Assembly: GCF_017497975.1 (NCBI RefSeq)
Contig: NZ_JAGDEL010000003.1
Location: forward strand, 186,001 to 250,000
Origin: Metabacillus bambusae
GTDB taxonomy: Bacteria; Bacillota; Bacilli; Bacillales; Bacillaceae
Direction: 5' to 3'
DNA: 64,000 bases
Part shown: positions 1 to 9,046 of the stretch, in pieces
Position numbering within the stretch: the first letter of the stretch is position 1
How the letters are laid out: every line of letters starts with the position of its first letter
The notes under the pieces: model-generated
The model's input: the letters and a program-made list of their open reading frames with translations, nothing else
The model's database searches: none
What the model was told of the DNA's origin: nothing
Program-made: the position numbers and the translations under genes

Positions 1-599
1 TCTCTTACAAAAGTTTGAAAGCGGCGATAAAGATCTGCATAATATTCCACTTTCATTTTTCCTCCGCATCCCCAGTTTTCATTTCCAATTCCAAAATATT
101 TAAGTTTCCATGGTTTATCTCTACCATTCTTTCTTCTTAAATCAGCCATAGGAGATTTTCCATCAAACGTAATATATTCGATCCATTCTTGCATTTCTTG
201 TACCGTTCCACTGCCGACATTTCCGCAAATATATGGTTCAGCATCTATCTGTTCACATAAATCCAAAAATTCATGTGTTCCAAAGTGGTTGTTTTCAACA
301 ACTTTTCCCCAGTTATTGTTAACAATGCTAGGACGAGATTCTCTAGGGCCAATACCATCCTTCCAGTGATATTCATCAGCAAAACATCCACCTGGCCAGC
401 GCAAATTTGGAATATTCAGTTTTTTTAAGGCTTCGACCACATCATTGCGAATCCCCCTTGTGTTTGGAATCGGAGAATCTTCTCCTACCCAGATTCCTTC
501 ATATATACATCTTCCTAAATGCTCGGCAAAGTGGCCGTAAATGTGTTTACTTATAACTTCCTTTTTTTCACTTTTATTCACATTAATTAAAGATGTCAT
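1..599 (-). CDS. abfA: Alpha-L-arabinofuranosidase, GH51, N-terminal part (cut by window edge)
   Basis: About 199 N-terminal residues are visible and the rest lies outside the window. The reading contains [20 protein letters not shown] near the start, then [20 protein letters not shown] and [12 protein letters not shown]. These are the hallmarks of GH51 arabinofuranosidases; the Glu of NEN is the family's acid/base catalyst. The enzyme removes arabinose from arabino-oligosaccharides, probably in the cytoplasm because no signal peptide is seen. The ATG at 599 has GGAGTGG nine bases upstream. It is the last gene of a transporter operon, as in the Bacillus subtilis araNPQ-abfA arrangement. Confidence 0.93.
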   Translation of the reverse strand, partial: MTSLINVNKSEKKEVISKHIYGHFAEHLGRCIYEGIWVGEDSPIPNTRGIRNDVVEALKKLNIPNLRWPGGCFADEYHWKDGIGPRESRPSIVNNNWGKVVENNHFGTHEFLDLCEQIDAEPYICGNVGSGTVQEMQEWIEYITFDGKSPMADLRRKNGRDKPWKLKYFGIGNENWGCGGKMKVEYYADLYRRFQTFVR

Positions 600-639
600 A
601 TTAATATTCCACTCCATTTTAATAGATTTATAGGATTAA

Positions 640-1482
640 TTACCCTTTTACTGCACCTGCTGCAAGACTAGATATAAAGTATTTTTGAGCAAATATAAAA
701 ACAATAATAATAGGCAACACTGTTAAAACTGAACCCGCAATTAATACATCATAGTTATTTCCATACGGAGAAAGCAATCCGGCTAAACCAATTGGAAGTG
801 TTAACATTTCTTTCGTCCGTAAGACAACTAATGGCCACAGGAAATTGTTCCAACTAAATAAAGCTAATAAAATACCCATCGCCCCATATGCTGGTTTCAT
901 CAACGGAACCATAATTCGAAAGAAAATACCATACTCTGTACACCCATCAATTCTAGCAGCATCCATTAAATCATTAGGTAGAGATAATGCATATTGCCTA
1001 AAGAAAAAGATTGCCAATGGATGAATAATCATGGGGAGAATAACACCTGTATAGGTATTTACGAAACCTAGCCCAATCATCATTCTAAATAATGGAAGCA
1101 TTAATATTTCAAAAGGAATCATCATGATTAATAAAACTAAAAACAAAACAATACTTTGACCCTTGAATCGATACATGGCAAGGCTGTACCCAACCATTGA
1201 TGAAAATATCAATGCTAGAATAGTAGAGATAAATGTGATCAACACACTGTTTTTAAACCAATGGAAATAGATACTGCCATCTGTGAATAGATACACATAA
1301 TTATCTAGATTCCAAAGTTCAAATTGAGGATAAACATTCAGCCCATACCTCATTAGCTCTGTTGAAGGCTTAAATGAAGCCATTGTTAATGCGGCTAATG
1401 GAAAAACGGCAATAATTACAGGGACTATCATAAACAAAAGTAATAAACCTGATGTCCATTTTCCTTGACTCTGATTCTTCAT
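640..1482 (-). CDS. araQ: Arabino-oligosaccharide ABC transporter permease, AraQ-like
   Basis: A 280-residue binding-protein-dependent transport permease with six predicted membrane helices. The EAA-type loop that docks the ATPase is seen in LMDAARIDGCTEYGIFFRIMVP near residue 175. By family it is the second membrane subunit of a carbohydrate (CUT1) importer. It starts with ATG directly after the TAA of the preceding permease gene (TAAATG), with GGGAGG upstream, so the two are translationally linked. No ATPase gene lies nearby; such systems usually share the MsmX ATPase. Substrate is inferred from the adjacent arabinofuranosidase. Confidence 0.88.
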   Translation of the reverse strand: MKNQSQGKWTSGLLLLFMIVPVIIAVFPLAALTMASFKPSTELMRYGLNVYPQFELWNLDNYVYLFTDGSIYFHWFKNSVLITFISTILALIFSSMVGYSLAMYRFKGQSIVLFLVLLIMMIPFEILMLPLFRMMIGLGFVNTYTGVILPMIIHPLAIFFFRQYALSLPNDLMDAARIDGCTEYGIFFRIMVPLMKPAYGAMGILLALFSWNNFLWPLVVLRTKEMLTLPIGLAGLLSPYGNNYDVLIAGSVLTVLPIIIVFIFAQKYFISSLAAGAVKG

Positions 1483-2442
1483 TTAATTACCTCCCTTCCC
1501 ACTGAAACCTGTTAGTTTTAATTGAAGGTATCCCAAAATCCCTACAATAATCAATAACGTTACGCCAACAGCAGAGCCAAAACCTAATTGGTTATATTGA
1601 AAACCTTCTTTGTACAAATAGCCAACAAGTGTTAAAGATATATTGCCTGGAGAATTCACTGCCCAAAACACATAAGATTCTTCAAACATTTTATAACCCG
1701 CGAATAAAGTAATCGTTAATACATAAACAGTAACCGGTTTTAAAAAAGGAAGTGTAATATGTCTAAATTTATTAAAGGTATTGGCGCCATCAATTTCAGC
1801 TGCTTCATACATTTCCTTAGGTATATTTTGTAAGCCGGTTAAGAAGTAAATCATGTTTACACCCATCCATCTCCAAGTTGCCAATCCAACCATCAGAAAC
1901 ATAAGTGCTGCCTCATTTTGCCTCCAGGCTATAGGATCAAAGCCAAAAAAACCGATAAAAGAATTACCAAATGCCGTATCCGATTCCGCAAAAAGCAGCC
2001 GGAAAATAACACCTGCAACAATGGTAGAGGTTAAGGCCGGAATAAAGATACATGCTCTAAAAAATGTCTTGCCTTTCATTTTTTTCGAATTTAAAATAAT
2101 AGCCAATAGTAGTGGCAAAGGTATTAAAATAACGATCGTCCAAAAGGTATATAACGTTGTATTGGATAGTGCTTTATAAAAGGTTGGATTAAATAGCTTA
2201 AGATAATTATTTAACCCAATAAATTTCGTTTGGCCAGGCAGTATTTCTTGGAAGCTCATTAAAATAGTAGAAATAACTGGGTATAAGTAAAACCCGCAAA
2301 AAATGAGCAAAAATGGAAACACAAACACATAAGGTGCAATTTTTTGTGAATAGAAGATCTTTTTTATTGTGGATCTTTTTCCTTTGGCGCTAACATTGAC
2401 GCTTTCTTTTGTATTTACATGTGGAGGAGAATCTGGCCTCAT
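1483..2442 (-). CDS. araP: Arabino-oligosaccharide ABC transporter permease, AraP-like
   Basis: CUT1-family permease of about 319 residues with six predicted helices and an EAA loop (PKEMYEAAEIDGANTFNKFR). An ATG at 2481 is also in frame, but the ATG at 2442 is preceded by AAGGGAGG at ideal spacing, so I chose it. It pairs with the AraQ-like permease immediately downstream and takes sugar from the lipoprotein encoded upstream. The 120-base gap to the binding-protein gene is typical for this operon type, where the binding protein is made in excess. Confidence 0.88.
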   Translation of the reverse strand: MRPDSPPHVNTKESVNVSAKGKRSTIKKIFYSQKIAPYVFVFPFLLIFCGFYLYPVISTILMSFQEILPGQTKFIGLNNYLKLFNPTFYKALSNTTLYTFWTIVILIPLPLLLAIILNSKKMKGKTFFRACIFIPALTSTIVAGVIFRLLFAESDTAFGNSFIGFFGFDPIAWRQNEAALMFLMVGLATWRWMGVNMIYFLTGLQNIPKEMYEAAEIDGANTFNKFRHITLPFLKPVTVYVLTITLFAGYKMFEESYVFWAVNSPGNISLTLVGYLYKEGFQYNQLGFGSAVGVTLLIIVGILGYLQLKLTGFSGKGGN

Positions 2443-2562
2443 TAGTAAACCTCCCTTTGTTCTGTAAACAGGATTACTCATGAAGGTGCCCTAACTTTTT
2501 TTGCATATCGGGCATTCTTCTTCAAGAGTATCCTGTCTGACAATCAATTATTTTATGTTCTG

Positions 2563-3885
2563 TTAACGACTTCGCAGTTCATCCGCAGCTTGCTTTAAGG
2601 CTTCTTCAGGAGTTTGAGTTTTTTCTCTAAGTACATTGTGTAAAACGTTTGTTTCAATCAGATCTCTTGCCAATGGAGTATGCGAAGTAATATTTAACGG
2701 ATTGATTTCATCCTTAATTCCAATTAACATATCAAACAAACCCTCGCCGAAATATTCTGTAAATCTATTAGACTCTTTTAATTCAGGCGCATCCCAAACA
2801 TCATGTCGTGGTGGATCAAAGCCTAGAATCGTCCAAATCTTGATATTACCTTCTTTTGATAGCTTAGCAAAAGCTAAAAAGTCTTTTGCTAGCTGAACAT
2901 CTTTTGCCTGCTTTGTTACCGCAGTGCCTGTACCACCCATTCCAGCAGAGCGAAATCCGCCTTCTTCCCAACTTGGCATTGGTTTCATCACAATATTTCC
3001 TGATTGATCAGGCATATGTTCAACAAAGCGGCTTGCGTACCAGGAAGGCATAATTAACGAAGCTGCTCCACCTTCATTCATGAAAGCAAAGAATTCTTCA
3101 CTATCATGTCTTGAACCAGGTGCTAGAACGGCAATTTCATCTTTATAGACCATATCATTGATAAACGTTAATACTTCTGTGTTATCTTTGTTATCTAAAA
3201 TAACATCACCATTGCTGTCAAAGAAATCGGAACCTTTTTGGCTGATCATAGGATAAAAGCTCCAAAATCCAGTTGTAAAGATCGGTGTCATCGGTATATC
3301 CGTTTTAGCTTTAATCACTTTCCCAATTTCTACAAAATCATCCCATGTTTTAATATCATCAGGACTTACTCCTGCTTCATCAAATATTTTCGTATTATAA
3401 AAGGCTACTGATGCTCCGACGTGTGTAGGTGCACCATAATACTTGCCATCAGTAGAATATATATCGAATCTTGATTTAACAAAATGATCTAATTCAGGCT
3501 CGACAATATCATTTAATGGTTCTAATTGGATATCCCCTTGTAGGAAGTTCGGAAAACGATTAACCTCAATATCTACAATATCTGGTGCTCCAACACCAGA
3601 TTGTAAAGATAACAATAGGTTGTTATGCATCTCATCATAAGGAAAGGATTCTGCTTTTAAATGAATTTGTCGATCTGGATATGTCTCATTCCAACTTTTG
3701 GCAGCGTCTTCAAAGAATTCCACATGTAAACCTTGAAAAGTCCAGTATGTTAATTCTTGCGCTCCCCCTTCACTAGTAGATTCTGATGAATGATCTGAAG
3801 AAGTCCCTTGGTTGCTATTGCATCCTGCTAAAATAATGCACATAACCATCAACATGATAGAATACAGTTTGAACATCTTACTCAA
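2563..3885 (-). CDS. araN: Extracellular sugar-binding lipoprotein, AraN-like
   Basis: A 440-residue solute-binding protein of the bacterial extracellular family 1. It has a lipoprotein signal peptide with lipobox LAGC, so Cys22 should be lipid-modified and anchor it on the outer face of the membrane. The mature part begins with a Ser/Gly/Glu-rich linker followed by LTYWTFQGLHVEFFEDAAKSW. The start is TTG with AAAGGGGG seven bases upstream. It heads the transport operon and should deliver arabino-oligosaccharides to the two permeases. A cre/LacI-operator-like site lies 86 bases upstream. Confidence 0.9.
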   Translation of the reverse strand: MSKMFKLYSIMLMVMCIILAGCNSNQGTSSDHSSESTSEGGAQELTYWTFQGLHVEFFEDAAKSWNETYPDRQIHLKAESFPYDEMHNNLLLSLQSGVGAPDIVDIEVNRFPNFLQGDIQLEPLNDIVEPELDHFVKSRFDIYSTDGKYYGAPTHVGASVAFYNTKIFDEAGVSPDDIKTWDDFVEIGKVIKAKTDIPMTPIFTTGFWSFYPMISQKGSDFFDSNGDVILDNKDNTEVLTFINDMVYKDEIAVLAPGSRHDSEEFFAFMNEGGAASLIMPSWYASRFVEHMPDQSGNIVMKPMPSWEEGGFRSAGMGGTGTAVTKQAKDVQLAKDFLAFAKLSKEGNIKIWTILGFDPPRHDVWDAPELKESNRFTEYFGEGLFDMLIGIKDEINPLNITSHTPLARDLIETNVLHNVLREKTQTPEEALKQAADELRSR

Positions 3886-3970
3886 TTTTTTTCCCCCTTT
3901 AGATAAATCTTGTTGAATGAATATCTAAAATATAAGCATCACCTCCCTAAATAAAAATTAATACCTCAGG

Positions 3971-3984
3971 TGTAAGCGGTTTCT
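3971..3984. promoter_or_regulatory. cre/LacI-type operator upstream of the araN-like gene
   Basis: TGTAAGCGGTTTCT matches the LacI/CcpA-family operator core (TGWAANCGNTNWCA) at all but the last base. It sits between the repressor gene and the transport operon, so it could bind the local LacI-type protein, CcpA, or both. Assignment is by motif only. Confidence 0.6.
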
Positions 3985-4033
3985 AAATAGAAAGAAATAC
4001 TAATAATGTCAAAGATATTTTTTGTTATATCAT

Positions 4034-5047
4034 TTATTCTAATTTAGCTTTACAGGTTGATTGGCGGAATATTAATTTCGGTAAAACCTCGGATTTAACA
4101 GGTTTCGTTTGTTTTTTTCGTTTAATTTTTTTAATCAGTAGTTTAGAAGATCTCTCCCCCATTTCTAGAACAGGTGTAGATACTGTCGTAAGCGCTGGAT
4201 CTAATAGTTCATTCCATTCAAAATCATCAAACCCAATGACTGATATATCCTTTGGAATTTTCAATCCTTTTTCTCGTATTGCCTTTAACACTTCTAAAGT
4301 TAGATTAATATTGGTCGATAAAATCGCTGTTGGTGGATTCGGACTTTCTAATAGTCGTAATGTTGTTTGTATCCCTTGTCCCTTTTCCTGTTTAATGATA
4401 TTTATTAAATTATGATCAACAGGAAAATGGTAATTCATTAATGCTTTTTTATATGCTTCCAATTTTTCTTGACGAACGAGGATATTTTCAATCGGATAAA
4501 GCATAATCGCAATTTGCTTATGTCCTAAGTTTACTAGATAGTCCATAGCTTCTGTCGTTCCAGTTGTATTATCAACAATGACCATATCTTCTTGGATATT
4601 TTGAGGTGAACTATTTATAAATACCATTGGAAATTTGATAGATTGAAGATAAGTAAATAGTTCACTACGAGGGTTAATCGTATTAATAATTAACCCATCA
4701 ACTCGCTTTCCAATTAACATTTTAATATTTTCTTCCTCTTGTTCTGGGGACGATGATGAGTTACTAACCATTAAACTATAGCCATTTTTTAGACATTCTT
4801 CTTGAATACCCTTTATGATTTCTGTGCAAAAAGGAGACATATCTGCTATAATCAGCCCAATGATTTTTGTCTCTTTTTTTTTCAAACTTTGAGCCACTGA
4901 ATTTGGTCGAAAGTCTAATTCTTCTATTGCTTTAAGTATTTTCTGTTTCATCTCCTCTGACATATGTTTATAATTTTGATTTAGCACTCTCGAAACTGAG
5001 CTTTTTGAAACACCTGCCTTTTTTGCTACATCCTCTATTGTCGTCAT
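4034..5047 (-). CDS. LacI-family transcriptional repressor
   Basis: A 337-residue regulator. The N-terminal HTH reads TTIEDVAKKAGVSKSSVSRVL, then the hinge helix RPNSVAQSLKKKET, then a periplasmic-binding-protein-like sugar domain ending with a VIGFDDFEWNELLDPALTTV block typical of the family. ATG is preceded by GGAGG. It probably senses arabinose or an oligosaccharide and controls the adjacent operon. This differs from B. subtilis, where the ara genes answer to the GntR/LacI hybrid AraR. Confidence 0.9.
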   Translation of the reverse strand: MTTIEDVAKKAGVSKSSVSRVLNQNYKHMSEEMKQKILKAIEELDFRPNSVAQSLKKKETKIIGLIIADMSPFCTEIIKGIQEECLKNGYSLMVSNSSSSPEQEEENIKMLIGKRVDGLIINTINPRSELFTYLQSIKFPMVFINSSPQNIQEDMVIVDNTTGTTEAMDYLVNLGHKQIAIMLYPIENILVRQEKLEAYKKALMNYHFPVDHNLINIIKQEKGQGIQTTLRLLESPNPPTAILSTNINLTLEVLKAIREKGLKIPKDISVIGFDDFEWNELLDPALTTVSTPVLEMGERSSKLLIKKIKRKKQTKPVKSEVLPKLIFRQSTCKAKLE

Positions 5048-5066
5048 TGGCTGATCCTCCTATGGT

Positions 5067-5095
5067 ATAAAAACGGTTTCTGAAAACGGTTTATG
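5067..5095. promoter_or_regulatory. Tandem LacI-type operators, likely autoregulatory
   Basis: Two copies of AAAACGGTTT lie side by side (ATAAAAACGGTTTCT and TGAAAACGGTTTATG) 20-48 bases upstream of the repressor start codon. They share the ACGGTTT half with the site at 3971. This suggests the repressor controls its own gene. Confidence 0.55.
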
Positions 5096-5159
5096 ATAAA
5101 GATTATTTAATTAGGCAAGCTTTTATTCCACTTTTTTAAAAAAGTTGATATTTCAACCA

Positions 5160-5668
5160 GAGGAAATACACAAGAGAAAGTCACTCTATATATCGAGAGA
5201 CTTAGTGTGTAGACTAAGTGAAATTGCTAGCCCTTCAGACTGATTGCTAACGTTTACCTTTCGAGGCACGAAGCCTTGTAAGACCACACTTTTTAGACCG
5301 TACCCTCTGGCACGATCTTACCCGTTGAAATTCTTCACCTCGCCGTTTTTCCATTCTTGGCAAGCTCTTTTCCTATATTTTTCTTTGAATTCATCAGACT
5401 TTAAATTTGTTGTAGTCTATATTCGTTTAACTCAATCGGATCTAATACAAAATAACGAACAATAGCAGAAATCGCTAAAACAATGATAATAAAAGAATGA
5501 TAGTAAAACTTATTTTCTTCCTCATTTATTTCACTCACTCCCCTATATGATTCCATTATATGTGCATTATAACCGGTTTTAAATTTTATACTTTGTTTTA
5601 AACATAGAAGGTGCCTTTCACTTTTGCACTAATATAACTGTGACAGGCACCCAAATTAACACAACGGC
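5160..5668. other. Intergenic region with a structured GC-richer block and a small repeat
   Basis: No convincing gene was seen. A 7-bp stem (ACTTAGT/ACTAAGT, 5199-5219) is followed on the minus-strand side by a GC-richer stretch (about 5225-5345) that could be a structured RNA or the non-coding end of a lost insertion element. At 5609-5652 an imperfect inverted repeat has ends GGTGCCTTTCAC and GTGACAGGCACC, a type of short repeat often seen between Bacillus genes. Confidence 0.35.
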
Positions 5669-6376
5669 TTATGCTTTTTTTACAAACAAATCTAATAGCT
5701 CTTTGGCACTATGTACTTCTTTATCTGGTTTATATGTAGCACTTTCTGGTAAATCTTTCTTTCGATGATTCATCCAGACCGCCTGCCAGCCTGCTTGTTT
5801 TGCTCCGATAATATCTTTTTCAAAATTGTCCCCGATATAAACCGTTTTGGTTTGGTCAAGATCCATTTTCTCTTCAATAAAATCAAACACTTCTCTTTTC
5901 GGTTTTGCATGACCAATCGTTCCAGAAATAAAGGTCTTTTCTACAGGAATCCAGTGACTAAGGCCGAGCTGCTTAATTTTCATTGCTTGATGTTTTTCCT
6001 CACCATTGGTAAGAATCCCAAGCTGTTTTCCTTCTTTGAAAAGTGCATTTAGTAGTACTTCCACTTCCGGAAACAATGTAATGTTCTTTTGTTCGGCAAC
6101 ATACATTTCATGAAAAATAGCCGCTTTTTCAGTATCGATAGGAATATTAAAGTCCTTACAGGCAGCTATAATTCGTCCTGTCTGCCATTCAAATTTTGAT
6201 ATTTCCCCTGCTTCACTTTGATCAAATAAAATCTCACTATACTTTCGACTAGCTTTATATAATTGATCAATTTCTTCGTTTGAAAATGGATCTTGAAACA
6301 GCTTCCTCACAGTTTTATGAAAAGATTGTGCTTGATCATATAGTGTATCATCGACGTCAAAAATTATCGTATCCAT
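5669..6376 (-). CDS. HAD-superfamily hydrolase
   Basis: A phosphatase-like HAD protein of about 235 residues. Motif I is DVDDTL at the extreme N-terminus, motif II is LTNGE, motif III is the Lys of AKPKREVFDF, and motif IV is GDNFEKDIIGAKQAGW. All catalytic residues are present. The ATG at 6376 has GAGGAGGG upstream. The open frame runs 52 codons further upstream, but that stretch overlaps the remnant of another gene and is probably not translated. The cap insertion suggests the HAD-IA group; substrate is unknown. It appears to be a single-gene unit. Confidence 0.85.
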   Translation of the reverse strand: MDTIIFDVDDTLYDQAQSFHKTVRKLFQDPFSNEEIDQLYKASRKYSEILFDQSEAGEISKFEWQTGRIIAACKDFNIPIDTEKAAIFHEMYVAEQKNITLFPEVEVLLNALFKEGKQLGILTNGEEKHQAMKIKQLGLSHWIPVEKTFISGTIGHAKPKREVFDFIEEKMDLDQTKTVYIGDNFEKDIIGAKQAGWQAVWMNHRKKDLPESATYKPDKEVHSAKELLDLFVKKA

Positions 6377-6443
6377 TCGCTTAGCCCTCCTCATATTATT
6401 ATGATACCACTTATAATAGAAATATGAGCTTTTGATTTTATTA

Positions 6444-6640
6444 CTACAAACTATCAATTGCCTCTTGAAAGCTATCAATAAATTCATTAAAAGTTGTGTA
6501 TCTTTTTTTACTCCTATACTTACATCATCCATCGCACAATATTGTATTCATCTACTGTAGTTAAGCAGTAAACAAACTCATCAACATTTTCTATAACAAT
6601 ATATTGTTTGGTAGACCAAACAGTTGTATCTAGATTAAAA
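6444..6640 (-). pseudogene. C-terminal remnant of an SMI1/KNR4-type immunity protein
   Basis: Across two frames the minus strand reads TTVWSTKQYIVIENVDEF, VYCLTTVDEYNIVRWMM, then after a frameshift YTTFNEFIDSFQEAIDSL and a stop at 6444. The FVYCL...VRW...F.EF...F..AID.L pattern resembles the C-terminus of SMI1/KNR4-fold immunity proteins. The N-terminal half and a start codon are missing. Such genes often accompany LXG toxins, and an LXG remnant lies 2 kb away. Family assignment is tentative. Confidence 0.45.
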
Positions 6641-7036
6641 GCAAACTTTGATTCTCTTCAATATTTCCGGCATTATCCGATAAACGATAAATTACAATTA
6701 AAACCACAAAAAAGACAGATGAATCATCTGCCCTTCTCAAAGATCTAATTTTTTTGGCTACCATGTATCAATACTTCGAGTTAAAAAATAGACTTATTCG
6801 TTAATCTACATATTCCGCCGTACCCATAAACATAGTTTGTTGCTTTTCAAGGAAAATGAGATACATAAGGTTAGATTTTCCTTTTCAATGTAGATAGGTG
6901 TTGATACAATAGCTTTATATTTTTGGCATTAATTACATAACAATGGATTAATTGAGGTCTATTTTCATATTTCTTTACTCACATTTTAACAAATAATGTT
7001 ATATTTTTAGAAACGCAGAAGAAAGTAGGATTAAGA
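6641..7036. other. Intergenic region before the MFS gene
   Basis: No gene is seen. An inverted repeat GCAGATGATTCATCTG (6715-6740 area) followed on the minus strand by a T-run looks like an old terminator for a lost minus-strand gene. The promoter of the MFS gene must lie near 6960-7015, which is very AT-rich. Confidence 0.4.
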
Positions 7037-8362
7037 ATGGAAAAGAACAAAAAAATGTTTATTATTTATTTATTAGGTGTCTTTGTTGGAGCTATGGATA
7101 ATGGCATAGTAAATCCAGCATTATCAATTATAGGTGATTACTTTTCCATAAGCGAGAACTGGGGTATTTGGAGTTTTACTATTTTTACACTTTCATATGC
7201 TATTACTGTGCCCATTACTGGAAAATTAGCCGATGATTATGGTGGAAAGTTCGTAGCATTTTTCGGAATAAGCTTATTCATTGTGGGTTTAGTATTATCG
7301 TGTATAACGTCAAATTACATAATTTTTCTACTAGGAAGAGTATTGCAGGGTATCGGTGGAGGTTCGCTAATTCCTATTGCTAATGCAGAAGTCGCCAAGA
7401 TGTTCGACAAAAATAAACAAGGCAAAGCATTGGGAATCGTAGGCTGCGTGTACTCTGTCTCAATGGTATTAGGTCCTCTTGTTGGCGGACTTATTATTAA
7501 CTATTTGTCTTGGAAATGGATATTCTTAATTAATATCCCAATATTAATTTTAATGTGGGTTGTGCTTTTAAAAGATGTTTCATTTAAACAAAAGGTTAAG
7601 GTTACAGTAGATATAAGAGGTGCTCTTTTTTTAAGTTTAGCGACTCTATTTATTATGATTGGTATTACTAACTCCTATCCCATAGCATTTATTATAGGGT
7701 TTTTCTTTGCGAGTATATTTTTAATTTCAGAATCAAAACACAAAAATCCAATCATTAACGTAAAATTACTAAAAGGTAAAAATTATTCATTAGTTCTTTT
7801 GCTTAGTTTCTTAGCTGGTTTTTTATATGTGATACCCTTAATCGTTCCACTTATAGGTGAAAACTTATTTGTTATGGAAGCAGGTACTTCAGGTTTTTTA
7901 TTAATACCAATAACTTTAATCGGCGTTGTATCAACATTGTTAGGTGGAATGATTGTAGATGTAATTGGTCCCAAGAAGACTTTGATATTAGGATTCATAA
8001 TTGTTTTGTTATCTAGTTCCCTTCTATATCTTATTAAAGGGGGTATTCCCCTTTTTATTATTTCTACGATGCTATTTGGATTAGGAGGTGGCATAGTAAT
8101 TGGCTCACCTATTAAAACACTAATCATACAATTGTCCCCTAGTAAATATTCGAATGCTTCAATATCACTAGTAACATTATTCCGTTCAATTGGTACTACA
8201 GTTGGCGGAGCAGTGTCGGGGTATTTATTAGCTAAAGTATCGGGAGGCATAGAGGTGTTATTCATTACAGCGATTACGATGTGTATTTTTTGTCTCCTCG
8301 TTCTATTATTGATTGATGATAAAAATCAATATATAAAATTAAAGAGTGGTAGAGCTGCATAA
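7037..8362 (+). CDS. MFS drug-type transporter, 14-helix DHA2-like
   Basis: A 441-residue major facilitator protein with about 12 to 14 hydrophobic helices. The N-terminal helix carries GAMDNGIVNPALS, equivalent to the LDxTVVNVALP motif of the EmrB/QacA/TetL group. Loop 2-3 reads GKLADDYGGK, and the helix-4 region reads GRVLQGIGGGSLIPIANA. The family exports drugs or other small compounds in exchange for protons. Substrate cannot be read from the sequence. The gene stands alone, with AGGATTAAG upstream of ATG and a bidirectional terminator at 8503. Confidence 0.87.
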   Translation: MEKNKKMFIIYLLGVFVGAMDNGIVNPALSIIGDYFSISENWGIWSFTIFTLSYAITVPITGKLADDYGGKFVAFFGISLFIVGLVLSCITSNYIIFLLGRVLQGIGGGSLIPIANAEVAKMFDKNKQGKALGIVGCVYSVSMVLGPLVGGLIINYLSWKWIFLINIPILILMWVVLLKDVSFKQKVKVTVDIRGALFLSLATLFIMIGITNSYPIAFIIGFFFASIFLISESKHKNPIINVKLLKGKNYSLVLLLSFLAGFLYVIPLIVPLIGENLFVMEAGTSGFLLIPITLIGVVSTLLGGMIVDVIGPKKTLILGFIIVLLSSSLLYLIKGGIPLFIISTMLFGLGGGIVIGSPIKTLIIQLSPSKYSNASISLVTLFRSIGTTVGGAVSGYLLAKVSGGIEVLFITAITMCIFCLLVLLLIDDKNQYIKLKSGRAA

Positions 8363-8502
8363 CTAGGCGCATCTTCTGTTACGCTACTAAGTTACCGATT
8401 AAATTAATTCATTATACAAAAGGAAAAAATGAGGGTTTCTGTGGTAGGTGCTACTGTTGCAACAGCACTCACTTTAGATTTATAGGAAACAATATTCATA
8501 TC

Positions 8503-8533
8503 AAAAAAAAGCATGGATACCATGCTTTTTTTA
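8503..8533. terminator. Bidirectional intrinsic terminator
   Basis: A hairpin with stem AAAGCATG/CATGCTTT is flanked by an A-run and a T-run. It can end the MFS transcript and the converging minus-strand LXG remnant. Confidence 0.75.
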
Positions 8534-8575
8534 AAATTATTCTATACTAAATGATAATTTACCTAGTCTCACACG

Positions 8576-8641
8576 AACGATGTCGCAAGCCAGCAGGATG
8601 AGCTTCAAAAGATTTTCAACAGGATTGATGACCTCTATGTC
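8576..8641 (+). pseudogene. Inverted fragment of LXG-toxin middle region
   Basis: The plus strand encodes NDVASQQDELQKIFNRIDDLY. This matches the pattern that normally follows the first 110 residues of LXG polymorphic toxins (a V.SQQ..L..IF.RI.DL block). The adjacent first half of the LXG domain is on the opposite strand, so this piece seems inverted relative to it. The breakpoint falls around the palindrome CGATCGAT at 8640-8648. Confidence 0.4.
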
Positions 8642-8873
8642 GATCGATCAGGCGAAGCCATGCTTCTACAACATCGATTTGGGCTCGATAAAAGTTCTTG
8701 ATGGCATCAGCTCCCTTGCCTTGAAACTGATCATCTAGAGTAACGATGTCATTGCATTTTCGTTTTACCTGTTCAAGCTGTTCTCTGAGATTTATACACT
8801 CTTGTGACTTGACATCATTTAAATGAAATAATTGATAAAAAAAGGAACATTCACCTATTTGATGATATTCCAA
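8616..8873 (-). pseudogene. LXG-domain toxin N-terminal remnant
   Basis: The 85-residue reading holds SQECINLREQLEQVKRKCND, then FQGKGADAIKNFYRAQIDVVEAWLRLIDRH. The GKGADAIKNFY block is a signature of the LXG domain, the export domain of type VII-secreted polymorphic toxins. The usual first 20 or so residues are degenerate and the frame stops at residue 85, where about 400 or more residues would be expected. The toxin domain is absent. It is a dead gene. Confidence 0.7.
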
Positions 8874-9046
8874 TGGGATAAAAACACTGATTAGTAAAAT
8901 GACTCTACTCTTATTCTACTAGAAAAAATAGAGTCACCTTTTTCCTATCATAAAAGTATTTATTAAAAAAAACCCCAAATTAGTACCGAGAGCATCAAAG
9001 CTATCGAAAGACTGAAGAAATAAAAGCGTCCCCTTCTCTTATTTTC

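Noticed and set aside
5244-5465. 73-codon open frame on the plus strand
   Set aside because: Composition is unlike protein, no ribosome site is present, and it covers the structured spacer.
7783-8265. 160-codon minus-strand frame inside the MFS gene
   Set aside because: Antisense shadow of a clear transporter gene; no ribosome site.
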